The position numbers and the translations under genes were made by a program. This document shows, piece after piece, positions 56,450-64,000 of a stretch of 64,000 nt of DNA. Under the pieces are notes generated by a model. That model did no database searches, had not been told where the DNA came from, and saw nothing but the letters and a program-made list of their open reading frames with translations. How positions within the stretch are numbered: position 1 is the stretch's first letter; every line of letters starts with the position of its first letter. Origin of the DNA: Lysobacteraceae bacterium (GTDB lineage: Bacteria; Pseudomonadota; Gammaproteobacteria; Xanthomonadales; Rhodanobacteraceae); NCBI GenBank assembly GCA_028866435.1, contig JAGWIC010000002.1, positions 28,623 to 92,622 on the forward strand, given 5' to 3'.

Positions 56450-57769
56450 ATGCTCGCAAACCTCGCCAGTCTTTATCCCCGGCACCTGGACACCGTGCGT
56501 GGCCACGCCGACCAGGCACTCGCCCTCGCCCCGTTCGAGCACCTGCTGATCGGTGCGGGCAGCCCGCCCGGCAAGTTTCTCGACGACCAGGACTACCCGT
56601 TCATCGCCAACCCCCATTTCAAACACTGGCTGCCACTGACCGATGCGCCGGGCAGCTGGATCGTCCACACGCCAGGGACGAAGCCGAGGCTGATCTTCGT
56701 GCAACCGCGCGACTACTGGCACGTGGTGCCGCAGGCGCCGCACGGCTACTGGGTGGAGCACTTCGACATCGTCATCGTGCGCAGCGCGGCGGAAGCCGTG
56801 GCGCAACTGCCGAAGGGACGCAGCGCGGTACTCGCGCCGGCCGGTGCCGCCAGCGACGGCGTGACAGCCAACCCTCCGCAGGCCGTGCTCGACTGCCTGC
56901 ACTGGTACCGCAGCTGCAAGACGCCGTACGAGCTGGCGCTGATGCGCGAGGCCAACCGCATCGGCGCGCGCGCGCACCGCGCCGCCGAGGCGGCGTTCCG
57001 TGCCGGCGAGAGCGAATTCGGCATCCACCTGGCCTACCTCGCCGCGGCACGGCAGATCGACGCCGAGCTGCCCTACGCCAGCATCGTCGGCCTCAACCAG
57101 CACGGCGCGGTGCTGCACTACACGCACTTCGACCGCCTGCCGCCGACGGCGCACCGCTCCTTGCTGATCGACGCCGGCGCCAGCTGCGCGGGCTACGCCT
57201 CCGACATCACCCGTACCTACGCCGGCGCAGGCGCTGGCGAGTTCCAGGCGCTGATCGACAGCATGGATGCCGCGCAACAAGGCTTCGTCGCAAAAGTACG
57301 CGCGGGCCAGAGCTACCCCGAACTGCATGTCCACGCCCACCACGTCATCGCCGGCGTGCTGCGCGAGCATGGCCTCATCCGCATGAGCGCGGAGGGCGCG
57401 GTGGAATCCGGCGTTACCTCCACGTTCTTCCCGCACGGCCTCGGCCACCCGATCGGCCTGCAGGTGCACGACGTGGCCGGCTTCCAGCAGAGCGAACGCG
57501 GCGGCAGCATCCCGCGCCCCGCCGGCCACCCCTACCTGCGCATGACCCGGGTGCTGGAAGCCGGCATGGTGGTGACCATCGAGCCCGGCCTGTACTTCAT
57601 CGACATGCTGCTGCAGGACCTGCGCGACGGCCCGTTCAACAGCGAGATCGACTGGACGAAGGTGGACCACTTCCGCCAATACGGCGGCATCCGCATCGAG
57701 GACGACGTGGCCTGCACCGACGGCGCGCCGGAAAACCTCACCCGCGACGCGTTCGCGCAGCACGGCTGA
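56450..57769 (+). CDS. pepQ: Xaa-Pro dipeptidase PepQ (M24B)
   Basis: The protein has 439 residues. The creatinase-like N-terminal domain (FANPHFKHWLP-type segment, IANPHFKHWLPLTD) is followed by the M24 pita-bread domain. The metal ligands are the two Asp of LIDAGASCAGYASDITRTY, the His of FPHGLGHPIGLQVHDV, the Glu of VTIEPGLYF and the Glu of IRIEDDV. It cleaves dipeptides with C-terminal proline. It converges on the DUF2127 gene with only four bases between the stops. Confidence 0.95.
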   Translation: MLANLASLYPRHLDTVRGHADQALALAPFEHLLIGAGSPPGKFLDDQDYPFIANPHFKHWLPLTDAPGSWIVHTPGTKPRLIFVQPRDYWHVVPQAPHGYWVEHFDIVIVRSAAEAVAQLPKGRSAVLAPAGAASDGVTANPPQAVLDCLHWYRSCKTPYELALMREANRIGARAHRAAEAAFRAGESEFGIHLAYLAAARQIDAELPYASIVGLNQHGAVLHYTHFDRLPPTAHRSLLIDAGASCAGYASDITRTYAGAGAGEFQALIDSMDAAQQGFVAKVRAGQSYPELHVHAHHVIAGVLREHGLIRMSAEGAVESGVTSTFFPHGLGHPIGLQVHDVAGFQQSERGGSIPRPAGHPYLRMTRVLEAGMVVTIEPGLYFIDMLLQDLRDGPFNSEIDWTKVDHFRQYGGIRIEDDVACTDGAPENLTRDAFAQHG

Positions 57770-57773
57770 ACCA

Positions 57774-58298
57774 TCACCCTTGCCGGCCACGGCATGGCGG
57801 CGCGCGGCGTGGCTGGCGGGGACGCGCGCGCAGCTTGGCGTACTCCACCGCGGTGAGGGCGATGATCAGCAGGTCGAACAGCGTCAGCGCGAGATAGCCT
57901 GGCGTCAGGCCGGCCACGGCCATGTGGTAAAGCTGGTAGGCCGCGAACAGCGCGGTCAGCACGATCAGTCCCGGATAGGCCCACAGCCGGCCGCGCACGA
58001 TCTCCACCACCACGACCAGCTTTGCCACGCCGTGCGAGAGCAGATAGGCGGCTGCGAACAGCATGGCGTGCTGCCTGAACTGGATCACCCCGTGCAGGAT
58101 GTGGGTGGCGATGAAATCATGCGGATCCTCGCGTAGCTCGGGGGCGAAGAATGCGGCGGCCCAGCCCTGCAGCCACTGCGGATCGATCAGCAGCAGCCAC
58201 AGGCCGCCCGCCACCTCGCCCAGGGCATCGATCGCCTTGAGCACGAGGGCGATGGCGAACGCCTTGTCGGTCGCCGTCCGCGTGGACACATGCCGCAT
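57774..58298 (-). CDS. DUF2127 inner-membrane protein
   Basis: The protein has 174 residues and about four membrane helices (AFAIALVLKAIDALGEVAGG, LLSHGVAKLVVVVEIVRGRL, YPGLIVLTALFAAYQLYHMA and one near the C-terminus). The last 20 residues are basic. This matches the DUF2127 family, whose function is unknown. The ATG at 58298 has GAGGAG seven bases upstream, favouring it over one 18 codons upstream. Confidence 0.8.
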   Translation of the reverse strand: MRHVSTRTATDKAFAIALVLKAIDALGEVAGGLWLLLIDPQWLQGWAAAFFAPELREDPHDFIATHILHGVIQFRQHAMLFAAAYLLSHGVAKLVVVVEIVRGRLWAYPGLIVLTALFAAYQLYHMAVAGLTPGYLALTLFDLLIIALTAVEYAKLRARPRQPRRAPPCRGRQG

Positions 58299-58426
58299 GT
58301 GCACTCCTCGAGGTCCGCTCGCCATCCTCATCCGGGCGATGCCGCGTGGCACGCCGTCGCCGCCCGCTGCTCCCTGCGGCGGCTGCGATTATCAGCTGCA
58401 CCACGGCCGGAAGGACCTCAAATGAA

Positions 58427-58448
58427 GAGCCCGGCCGGGGCCGGGCTC
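58427..58448 (-). terminator. Terminator-like hairpin after the His/Gly-rich gene
   Basis: GAGCCCGGCC (58427-58436) and GGCCGGGCTC (58439-58448) form a 10-bp stem 22 bp past the stop at 58471. A short ATTT-containing stretch follows on the minus strand, without a long T-run. Confidence 0.6.
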
Positions 58449-58470
58449 GGGTGAAACCGCACGGCCACGA

Positions 58471-58887
58471 TCAGTCGCCGTCATCGTCGTCGTAACGGGA
58501 GCCGTACGGCGCGCCATATACGATGGTCCGAGTGACCACCGGCGCATTCTCGTAGATCACCCTGGTGGGCCGACGGTAGACCACCGTCGGCGGCTCCTGG
58601 TAATAGCGAGGCGCCGGAGCCACCACGCCGTCGATAAGGCCCGCCACGGCACCGGCCACCACCGCGCCCGCCACCCAGCCGCCACCGTCCCGGTCGTCGC
58701 CGCGACGCCAGCCATCGCGATGCCAGTCGCCGCGATCGCCATGCCAGTCGCCACCGCCCCAGCCATGTCCATGCCAGTCGCCGCGACCCCAGTGGCCATC
58801 GTGCGCCGATGCGCCCAGCGGCGCGGCGCACAACGCCGCAACCGCCAGTCCGATCCACATTTTCCTGGCAACCATGCGCTTGACCAT
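58471..58887 (-). CDS. His/Gly/Trp-rich secreted protein with glycine-zipper-like segment
   Basis: The protein has 138 residues. After a signal peptide (MWIGLAVAALCAAPLGASA) the mature protein begins with a repeat block (residues 29-71) of GDWHG-type units containing six His and eight Trp. A hydrophobic Ala/Gly stretch follows (VAGAVVAGAVAGLIDGVVA, about 72-90), resembling a glycine-zipper membrane-inserting segment. The C-terminus is Tyr/Pro-rich and ends with a run of Asp. GGAGGTG seven bases upstream fixes the ATG at 58887. His-rich secreted proteins of this kind may bind metals, but no metal-transport gene is adjacent. Function is unknown. Confidence 0.72.
   Translation of the reverse strand: MVKRMVARKMWIGLAVAALCAAPLGASAHDGHWGRGDWHGHGWGGGDWHGDRGDWHRDGWRRGDDRDGGGWVAGAVVAGAVAGLIDGVVAPAPRYYQEPPTVVYRRPTRVIYENAPVVTRTIVYGAPYGSRYDDDDGD
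58675..58803 (-). repeat. Repeat-encoded His/Gly/Trp block in the secreted protein
   Basis: The region encodes residues 29-71 as imperfect copies of a G-D-W-H-(G/R) unit. The DNA shows matching short repeats (CGACTGGCATGG-type on the minus strand), a sign of slippage-prone expansion. Confidence 0.6.
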
Positions 58888-59177
58888 GACACACCTCCGT
58901 CGGTTCTGTCTCGATGCCAGGCTCGCGCCATTCCCGCGAGCCCGGACTCCAGCCGCCCGATCCGCCGTAGCGGGCGAATCGCCGATGCCCGCCGGCAATC
59001 GCTGCGGGCATGGTTCGTAGATACGCTTAGAAACTTATCGATAACTTAGCTGCCGGCCGGGCGGCCGACGGCGTACAGCTGGCAGTCACGGTGATGGCCG
59101 CGCGTGCCGCCTTTCCACGCCGGCAGCGGGCGCGGTGCGACCACGCCCAGGGCGAACGGTTTGCGCGGCCTGGCTCC
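58888..59177. other. Intergenic region between the secreted protein gene and pepP
   Basis: These 290 bp carry the upstream region of the His/Gly-rich gene and the downstream region of pepP, both on the minus strand. A perfect palindrome TTATCGATAA lies at 59036-59045 in an AT-rich island, flanked by two AACTTA direct repeats (59033-59038 and 59045-59050). I see no gene. Confidence 0.5.
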
Positions 59178-60518
59178 TCAGCGCCCGGCCAGCAGGGCCT
59201 CGATCGCCTCGGCTTCCTTGGGTACGGCGGCGCTGAGCACCTCGTGGCCGTCGCGGGTCACCGCCACGTCGTCCTCGATGCGGATGCCGATGCCGCGCCA
59301 GCGTTCATCCACGGCGTGCTCGTCGGGCGGCACGTAGATGCCCGGCTCCACCGTCACCACCATGCCGGGCTCCAGCACGCGCGAGACGCCGTCGATGCGG
59401 TAGTCGCCCACGTCGTGCACGTCCAGGCCCAGCCAGTGGCCGGTCTTGCTGGGGAAGTAGCGCTGGTAGCTGCCCTCGGCGATCGCCTGCTCGGCACTGC
59501 CGCGGATCAGCCCCAGCGCGCACAGGCCCTCGGCGATCACCTGCACCGCGGCGTGATGCGCGGCGTCGAACGGCTGCCCCGGCCGCACCTCGTCGATCGC
59601 GGCGAGCTGGGCGGCCAGCACCACCTCGTACAGCGCGCGCTGCTCGCGGCTGTAGCGACCGCCGACCGGGATGGTGCGGCTGATGTCGGAGGCGTAGCAG
59701 TCCAGCTCGGCGCCGGCGTCGATCAGCAGCAGGTCGCCGGCGTCGAGCCGCGCGCGGTTGTGCTGGTAGTGCATCACGCAGGCGTTCGCGCCGGCGGCGA
59801 CGATCGGCGTGAACGCCGGTACCGCGCCGCGGCTGCGCAGCGCGTGCAGCAGCTCGGCCTCCACCTCGTACTCGTGCCGGCCCGGTAGCGCGCCGCGCCA
59901 TGCGGCGAGATGAGCCTCGGCGGCGATGCCGGCGGCGGCGCGCATCAGCTTCAGCTCGGCGCGCGACTTGTACAGCCGCAGGTCGTGCAGCAGATGGCCC
60001 AGCGCCACGAATTCCTTGGGCACCACGCCGCCGCCGCGCAGCTGGCGCAGGCGGCGCATCCAGCCCAGCAGCTGCGCATCGAACGCGGGCTCGCGGCCGA
60101 AGTGGCAGTACACGCGCGCCCTGCCCTCGATCATGCCGGGCAGGATGTCGTCGATGTCGTCGATCGGAAAGGCGTCGTCCAGCCCGAAGTCGGCCACCGC
60201 GCGCTCGGTGCCGATGGTGCGGCCGTGCCAGCGCTCGCGATCTTCGTTCCGCTCGCGGCAGAACAGCACCGCCTCGCCGTGCTGTCGCCCGGGCAGCAGG
60301 GCCAGCACGGCATCGGCTTCGGGAAACCCGGCCAGGTAATGGAAGTCCGAGTCCTGCCGGTACGGCCACGCCGCGTCGGCGTTGCGCATGCGCTCGGGCG
60401 CGGCGGCGACCAACACCACCGCATCCCCGCCGGCCATCTGCATCAGCTGGCGGCGGCGGCGGGCGAACTCCGTGGCGGCAATCGCCAGCGGCGCCAGCTC
60501 GGGGTTGCCGGGAATCAA
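59178..60518 (-). CDS. pepP: Xaa-Pro aminopeptidase PepP
   Basis: The protein has 446 residues. The AMP_N domain (YRQDSDFHYLAGFPEADAVL, LFCRERNEDRERWHGRTIG) leads into the M24 domain with metal ligands in LLIDAGAELDCYASDISRTI, GHWLGLDVHDVG, VTVEPGIYV and IRIEDDV. It removes N-terminal residues that precede proline. No ATG gives a full-length protein in this position: the best start is TTG at 60518, which overlaps the stop of the YgfB gene as TTGA. The ygfB-pepP order is the same as in E. coli. Confidence 0.92.
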   Translation of the reverse strand: MIPGNPELAPLAIAATEFARRRRQLMQMAGGDAVVLVAAAPERMRNADAAWPYRQDSDFHYLAGFPEADAVLALLPGRQHGEAVLFCRERNEDRERWHGRTIGTERAVADFGLDDAFPIDDIDDILPGMIEGRARVYCHFGREPAFDAQLLGWMRRLRQLRGGGVVPKEFVALGHLLHDLRLYKSRAELKLMRAAAGIAAEAHLAAWRGALPGRHEYEVEAELLHALRSRGAVPAFTPIVAAGANACVMHYQHNRARLDAGDLLLIDAGAELDCYASDISRTIPVGGRYSREQRALYEVVLAAQLAAIDEVRPGQPFDAAHHAAVQVIAEGLCALGLIRGSAEQAIAEGSYQRYFPSKTGHWLGLDVHDVGDYRIDGVSRVLEPGMVVTVEPGIYVPPDEHAVDERWRGIGIRIEDDVAVTRDGHEVLSAAVPKEAEAIEALLAGR

Positions 60519-61078
60519 TGCACGGTGCCGCGGCTGGAGCCGTCGGACGCGGTGCACTCGGTATGCAGCAGCATGGCGGCGACACGCACGAATTCCTGCA
60601 GCTCGATCAGCGCATCCTCGTCGTCGGTCTCGTTGCCGAAATCGAGCGAGGAGGAAGCCACCGTGCCGAGGTCGCGCAGGATCTCCCGCGCCTCCTCCGA
60701 CAGTTGCGCATGCGCCGGCGTGCCGGCCAGGCCGAAGCCGCCGAGAAACCCGCGGCACCATTCGACCATCGCCTCGGCTCGCTCCGTCAGCGGCCGGTCG
60801 TCCTCCGGCAGCAATGGCTCGAAGCCCAACTCGGGGTCCGCCAGCTCGGTCCGGCTCTGCTTGACCAGGCGCCGCAGCAGGGTGAGGTCGGCGGCCGAGG
60901 GCTCGGTGGCCTCGCCGTCCAGCTCCAGGGCCGCCAGCACCGAGCCGTCGGCCAGCACGCCACCGCCGGCCAGGTAGCCGCAGAGCGAACCGTGCAGTTC
61001 GCTCGCGTCGGTGCCCAGGCGCAGCCGCATGACCAGCGCGTCGACCTCGTCGTAGCCCACAATTCCGCTTGCCGTCAC
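60515..61078 (-). CDS. YgfB/UPF0149-family protein
   Basis: The protein has 187 residues. Family segments are DASELHGSLCGYLAGGG, EWCRGFLGGFGLAG and LDFGNETDDEDALIELQEFV. In Pseudomonas aeruginosa the YgfB protein represses an alkaline-phosphatase/amidase-linked pathway, but the molecular role here is open. The start is GTG at 61078 with AGGAG nine bases upstream; there is no better ATG. It precedes pepP with a four-base overlap and diverges from the ZapB-like gene. Confidence 0.9.
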   Translation of the reverse strand: MTASGIVGYDEVDALVMRLRLGTDASELHGSLCGYLAGGGVLADGSVLAALELDGEATEPSAADLTLLRRLVKQSRTELADPELGFEPLLPEDDRPLTERAEAMVEWCRGFLGGFGLAGTPAHAQLSEEAREILRDLGTVASSSLDFGNETDDEDALIELQEFVRVAAMLLHTECTASDGSSRGTVH

Positions 61079-61174
61079 GGTCGTGCTCCTGAAGTGAATG
61101 GGCGCCAGTTTAATGCAGTGGCGAGCACGCCCCCGCCCGCGCGGTGATGGCGCCGTATTCGATCGACGTCCTGC

Positions 61175-61180
61175 TATAGT
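61175..61180 (+). promoter_or_regulatory. -10 element placed for a leaderless transcript
   Basis: TATAGT (5 of 6) ends seven bases before the ATG at 61188, so the first base of the mRNA should fall at or near the start codon. No Shine-Dalgarno sequence lies in the gap. Confidence 0.5.
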
Positions 61181-61187
61181 TTCGCGC

Positions 61188-61421
61188 ATGAGCACGCCCG
61201 ACCACGACAACCCCGTCCAGCAAGAGTTGGCCGCCCTGGGCCTGCGGCTCGAGCGCCTGCTCGAGACCGTGCGCCGGCTCACCGAGGAAAATCGCAGCCT
61301 GCGTCACAGCCAGGAGCAGCTCAGCGGTGAACGTGCCGGCCTGCTCGCCCGCAACGAACAGGCACGGGGCCGGGTCGAGGCAATGATCCAGCGGCTGAAG
61401 TCGCTCGAAAACAATGGCTGA
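61188..61421 (+). CDS. ZapB-like small coiled-coil protein (TIGR02449 family)
   Basis: The protein has 77 residues, nearly all alpha-helical coiled-coil (LAALGLRLERLLETVRRLTE, SLRHSQEQLSGERAGLLARN, AMIQRLKSLE). Its position directly before zapA is conserved in gammaproteobacteria, and it resembles ZapB, which joins ZapA at the division site. The frame is open upstream, but the ATG at 61188 is the start favoured by the promoter position. Its stop overlaps zapA by eight bases. Confidence 0.8.
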   Translation: MSTPDHDNPVQQELAALGLRLERLLETVRRLTEENRSLRHSQEQLSGERAGLLARNEQARGRVEAMIQRLKSLENNG

Positions 61422-61737
61422 GAAAAACATGTCCAGCAGTGAACCGGTCGCGCTGCGGCTGATCGACCGCGAGTTCCTGATCGCCTGCGCGCCGGAAGAG
61501 CGCGAGGGGCTGCTGGAGGCGGCCAGCGTCCTCGATCGCAAGATGCGCGACCTGCGCGCCAACGGCAAGGCGCCCAGTTTCGATCGGCTCGCGGTATTGG
61601 CCGCGATCAGCGTGACCCATGAATTCCTGGCCTTGCGCAAGCAGCATGAAAGCCAGGAGCAGCGTTTCAGCCTGGGCCTCGCCGCCTTGCGCCAGCGACT
61701 GGATGCGGCGCTGGACGCCGAGCCACCGAAATCCTGA
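61414..61737 (+). CDS. zapA: Cell division protein ZapA
   Basis: The protein has 107 residues. The N-terminal domain VALRLIDREFLIACAPEERE is the ZapA head that binds FtsZ, and the rest is a coiled-coil (LAALRQRLDAALDAEPPK) for tetramer formation. ZapA bundles FtsZ filaments at mid-cell. Met6 (61429) is a second possible start. zapA, the 6S RNA and ygfA follow in the order seen across gammaproteobacteria. Confidence 0.93.
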   Translation: MAEKNMSSSEPVALRLIDREFLIACAPEEREGLLEAASVLDRKMRDLRANGKAPSFDRLAVLAAISVTHEFLALRKQHESQEQRFSLGLAALRQRLDAALDAEPPKS

Positions 61738-61782
61738 ACGACGCCGCGTCGACCATCAGTGGCGCATCGCGCGACAAGCGCC

Positions 61783-61788
61783 TAAAAT
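61783..61788 (+). promoter_or_regulatory. -10 element of the 6S RNA
   Basis: TAAAAT (5 of 6) lies about 7 bases before the predicted 5' end at 61795. The -35 (TGGCGC at 17-bp spacing) is weak. Confidence 0.5.
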
Positions 61789-61794
61789 CGGTCC

Positions 61795-61990
61795 CGGCGT
61801 TTTCTGCGATGTTTGCCAGCACACTCTTACATTTGCCTTGTTCCTAATTACGGCCCCGGGTCGGCTTTAACATCGGCTGTTGTGCATGTCCGCCACGTGC
61901 GGAAAGCCTCGAGGCCATGTAGCTCTCCCACCTGATCCATTTTGGATCAAGGTCGTTTGGTGGGCAGCGGCATCGCGGTTAACGCCACTT
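61795..61990 (+). ncRNA. ssrS: 6S RNA (ssrS), inferred from synteny and folding
   Basis: The 350-bp gap between zapA and ygfA is where 6S RNA lies in gammaproteobacteria. The 5' and 3' ends pair as expected for its closing stem: GGCGTT (61797-61802) with AACGCC (61981-61986), then GCGATG (61807-61812) with CATCGC (61971-61976), separated by a small internal loop. An inner hairpin TGATCCA-TTT-TGGATCA lies at 61933-61949. A -10 element sits just ahead. The length of about 190 nt fits 6S RNA. It would sequester sigma-70 RNA polymerase in stationary phase. Exact ends are estimated, and no covariance search was run. Confidence 0.75.
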
Positions 61991-62088
61991 CTTTCCCCTG
62001 TCCCGGTCGCCAGTCGCAGCGGCGCCCGGGGTCAGTCGCCCGCAGCGACGTCCGCCGGGCGCGCTTTTCGCCTGGAGACGCGCGACAC

Positions 62089-62690
62089 GTGGACGCCCTC
62101 GCCCAACGCCGCGAACTGCGCCGACAGCTGGCCCAGCGCCGACGCGCACTGACCCCGACCGAGCGGATAGCGGCCGCCCAGGGGCTGCGCCGCAGCCTCG
62201 AACAACTGCCCGAGTATTTCACCGACGTGCGCGTGGCCGGCTACTGGGCCAGCCATGGCGAGCTGCCGCTCAACCTGGTGATTCCGCCCCTGGCGGCGCG
62301 CGGCCAGCAGTTCCTGCTGCCGGTCATCGGCAGCGACCGGCGGCTTCGTTTCGCCCCCTGGCAAGCCGGCGAGGCGGTGCAACCGAACCGCTACGGCATC
62401 CCCGAACCGGCGGCGCCCGGCGAACTGCTGGAACCGTTCCAGCTCGACATGGTGCTGGTGCCCCTGCTGGGCTTCGACCGGCGCGGCCACCGGCTCGGCC
62501 ATGGCGGCGGCTACTACGACCGCAGCTTCGCCTTCCTCAACGAGCAGTTGCGCCCGACGGAGCCGCTGCTGGTGGGCATCGCCTACGCCTTCCAGGAATT
62601 GCCCGAGCTCGACGACCAGCACTGGGACGTGCCGCTGGATTTCATCGCCACCGAGCGGGAGCTGATCGACTGCAACCCACAGGCCGCCGA

Positions 62691-62694
<4 letters not shown>
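62089..62694 (+). CDS. ygfA: 5-formyltetrahydrofolate cyclo-ligase (YgfA/Fau)
   Basis: The protein has 201 residues. The N-terminal basic helix (LAQRRELRRQLAQRRRALTP) is usual, and the folate/ATP-binding motif is VPLLGFDRRGHRLGHGGGYY followed by DRS. It converts 5-formyl-THF to 5,10-methenyl-THF and in many bacteria is co-transcribed with 6S RNA. The GTG at 62089 with GGAG 11 bases upstream is chosen as start because the longer open frame upstream would run through the 6S RNA. Its stop overlaps the next gene by four bases. Confidence 0.9.
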
Positions 62695-63158
<464 letters not shown>

Positions 63159-63190
63159 TCCTTCTCCAACCCTCCCTACGGAACCATGCG

Positions 63191-63832
63191 ATGATCCATG
63201 CCAACGAAAAACGCCAGGCCGGTGAGGCCGCCATCCGCTACGTCGAGGATGGCGCCATCGTCGGCGTCGGCACCGGCTCCACGGTGGCGTTCTTCATCGA
63301 CGCCCTCGCCGACCTGCGCGACCGCATCCAGGGTGCGGTGTCGAGCTCGGAGCAATCCACCGCTCAATTGCGGCGACTGGGCATACCCGTACTCGACCTC
63401 AACAGCACCGGCCCGCTGTCGCTCTATGTTGACGGTGCCGACGAATGCGACCCCCACAAGCGCCTGATCAAGGGCGGCGGCGCGGCGCTCACCCGCGAGA
63501 AGATCGTGGCGGCGGCGAGCGAAAAGTTCGTCTGCATCATCGACTCCAGCAAGCAGGTCGACCTGCTCGGCAGGTTTCCGGTGCCGATCGAAGTGATCCC
63601 GATGGCGCGCAGCCTGGTCGGCCGGGAGATCGTCAAGCGCGGCGGCCAGCCGGTATGGCGCGATGGCCTGGTCACCGACAACGGCAACTGGATCATCGAC
63701 GTGCACAACTGGCAGATCGCCGACCCGGCGGCACTGGAGAGCGAGCTCAACCAGCTCGCCGGCATCGTCACCGTGGGCCTGTTTGCACGTCGCCCGGCCG
63801 ACGTGGTGCTGGTCGGCGACCGCGTCCTGTAA
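63191..63832 (+). CDS. rpiA: Ribose-5-phosphate isomerase A
   Basis: The protein has 213 residues. The motifs [37 protein letters not shown] (the catalytic Asp pair) and [20 protein letters not shown] are diagnostic. It interconverts ribose 5-phosphate and ribulose 5-phosphate in the pentose phosphate pathway. It follows the EVE gene after 32 bp and is followed by a strong bidirectional terminator. Confidence 0.97.
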   Translation: MIHANEKRQAGEAAIRYVEDGAIVGVGTGSTVAFFIDALADLRDRIQGAVSSSEQSTAQLRRLGIPVLDLNSTGPLSLYVDGADECDPHKRLIKGGGAALTREKIVAAASEKFVCIIDSSKQVDLLGRFPVPIEVIPMARSLVGREIVKRGGQPVWRDGLVTDNGNWIIDVHNWQIADPAALESELNQLAGIVTVGLFARRPADVVLVGDRVL

Positions 63833-63852
63833 GCGTCACGCCCGAGAGGCGC

Positions 63853-63893
63853 GGACAAGCAAAAGCCCGCCGATGGCGGGCTTTTGCTTGTCC
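63853..63893. terminator. Bidirectional rho-independent terminator
   Basis: GGACAAGCAAAAGCCCGCC (63853-63871) and GGCGGGCTTTTGCTTGTCC (63875-63893) form a perfect 19-bp inverted repeat with a three-base loop (GAT). Short T-runs exist on both strands, serving rpiA and the tRNA. Confidence 0.92.
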
Positions 63894-63921
63894 GTGAACC
63901 AGAGGCTCACGACTTGGTGGT

Positions 63922-63996
63922 TGGCAGCCCCGGATGGATTCGAACCACCGAATGCCTGAGTCAGAGTCAGGTGCCTTACCGCTTGGCGACGGGGCT
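63922..63996 (-). tRNA. tRNA-Gln (anticodon CTG)
   Basis: On the minus strand the acceptor stem AGCCCCG / CGGGGCT is complete, with discriminator G and encoded CCA (63922-63924). The anticodon stem CCTGA/TCAGG encloses the loop CTCTGAC, which gives anticodon CTG for CAG codons. The T-arm has the GGTTCGAATCC core. Confidence 0.96.
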
Positions 63997-64000
63997 ATGG

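Overview
The window is chromosomal DNA from a high-GC gammaproteobacterium. The gene set points to the Xanthomonadales/Lysobacterales, most likely the Rhodanobacteraceae. The evidence is complete pilMNOPQ and mlaFEDCB clusters, a MoxR-Bat operon, a DUF1631 protein flanked by PilZ proteins, a type B ribosomal protein L31, the zapA-6S RNA-ygfA arrangement and frequent 1-4 bp start/stop overlaps. The taxonomic call is inference from gene content, not a database match. I see no insertion sequence, prophage, integron or CRISPR array, and the region reads as core genome.

Layout. 1-5430 holds the start of a sensor kinase with its OmpR-type regulator, a BlaI/M56-protease regulatory pair whose protease ends in a TonB-like domain, a small secreted protein, and a RimK ligase with a RimB-like aspartyl/zinc protease. 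5467-13940 holds tRNA-Gly(CCC), a large FecR/DUF6600 secreted protein, trmB, an SLC13/RCK permease, a Rieske protein, a small membrane protein, an EamA exporter, an FAH-family enzyme and mscL. 14043-19503 holds an RND efflux pump with its adaptor and a MarR regulator, then a macrodomain protein. 19507-26532 is a tightly coupled operon moxR-DUF58-DUF4381-batA-batB/TPR-batD. 26716-32008 is pilMNOPQ, the inner-membrane alignment complex and secretin of type IV pili, divergent from the class A penicillin-binding protein gene mrcA.

34855-43865 holds an uncharacterised protein, gltA, rpmE2, a nucleoside hydrolase, and rpoZ-spoT-ridA-recG. 44062-50077 holds mlaA facing mlaFEDCB (outer-membrane lipid asymmetry), then gmk and yicC. 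50184-52682 is rph-rdgB-hemW. 53113-56280 is PilZ-DUF1631-PilZ, the least understood part of the window and a candidate cyclic-di-GMP module. 56450-61078 holds pepQ, a DUF2127 membrane protein, a His/Gly/Trp-rich secreted protein, pepP and a YgfB-family protein. 61188-63996 holds a ZapB-like coiled coil, zapA, a probable 6S RNA, ygfA, an EVE-domain protein, rpiA and tRNA-Gln(CTG).

How the parts relate. Envelope functions dominate: pili, PBP1A, Mla transport, RND efflux, MscL and the Bat membrane complex. They are mixed with information-processing and stress genes (RpoZ, SpoT, RecG, RNase PH, 6S RNA). Notable departures from textbook forms are an MlaD with two tandem MCE domains, a BatB whose VWA metal site is degenerate, an M56 sensor protease carrying a TonB-like tail, and genes whose promoter -10 sits so close to the ATG that a leaderless mRNA is expected. 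Most adjacent minus-strand genes overlap by 1-8 bp, so translational coupling is widespread.
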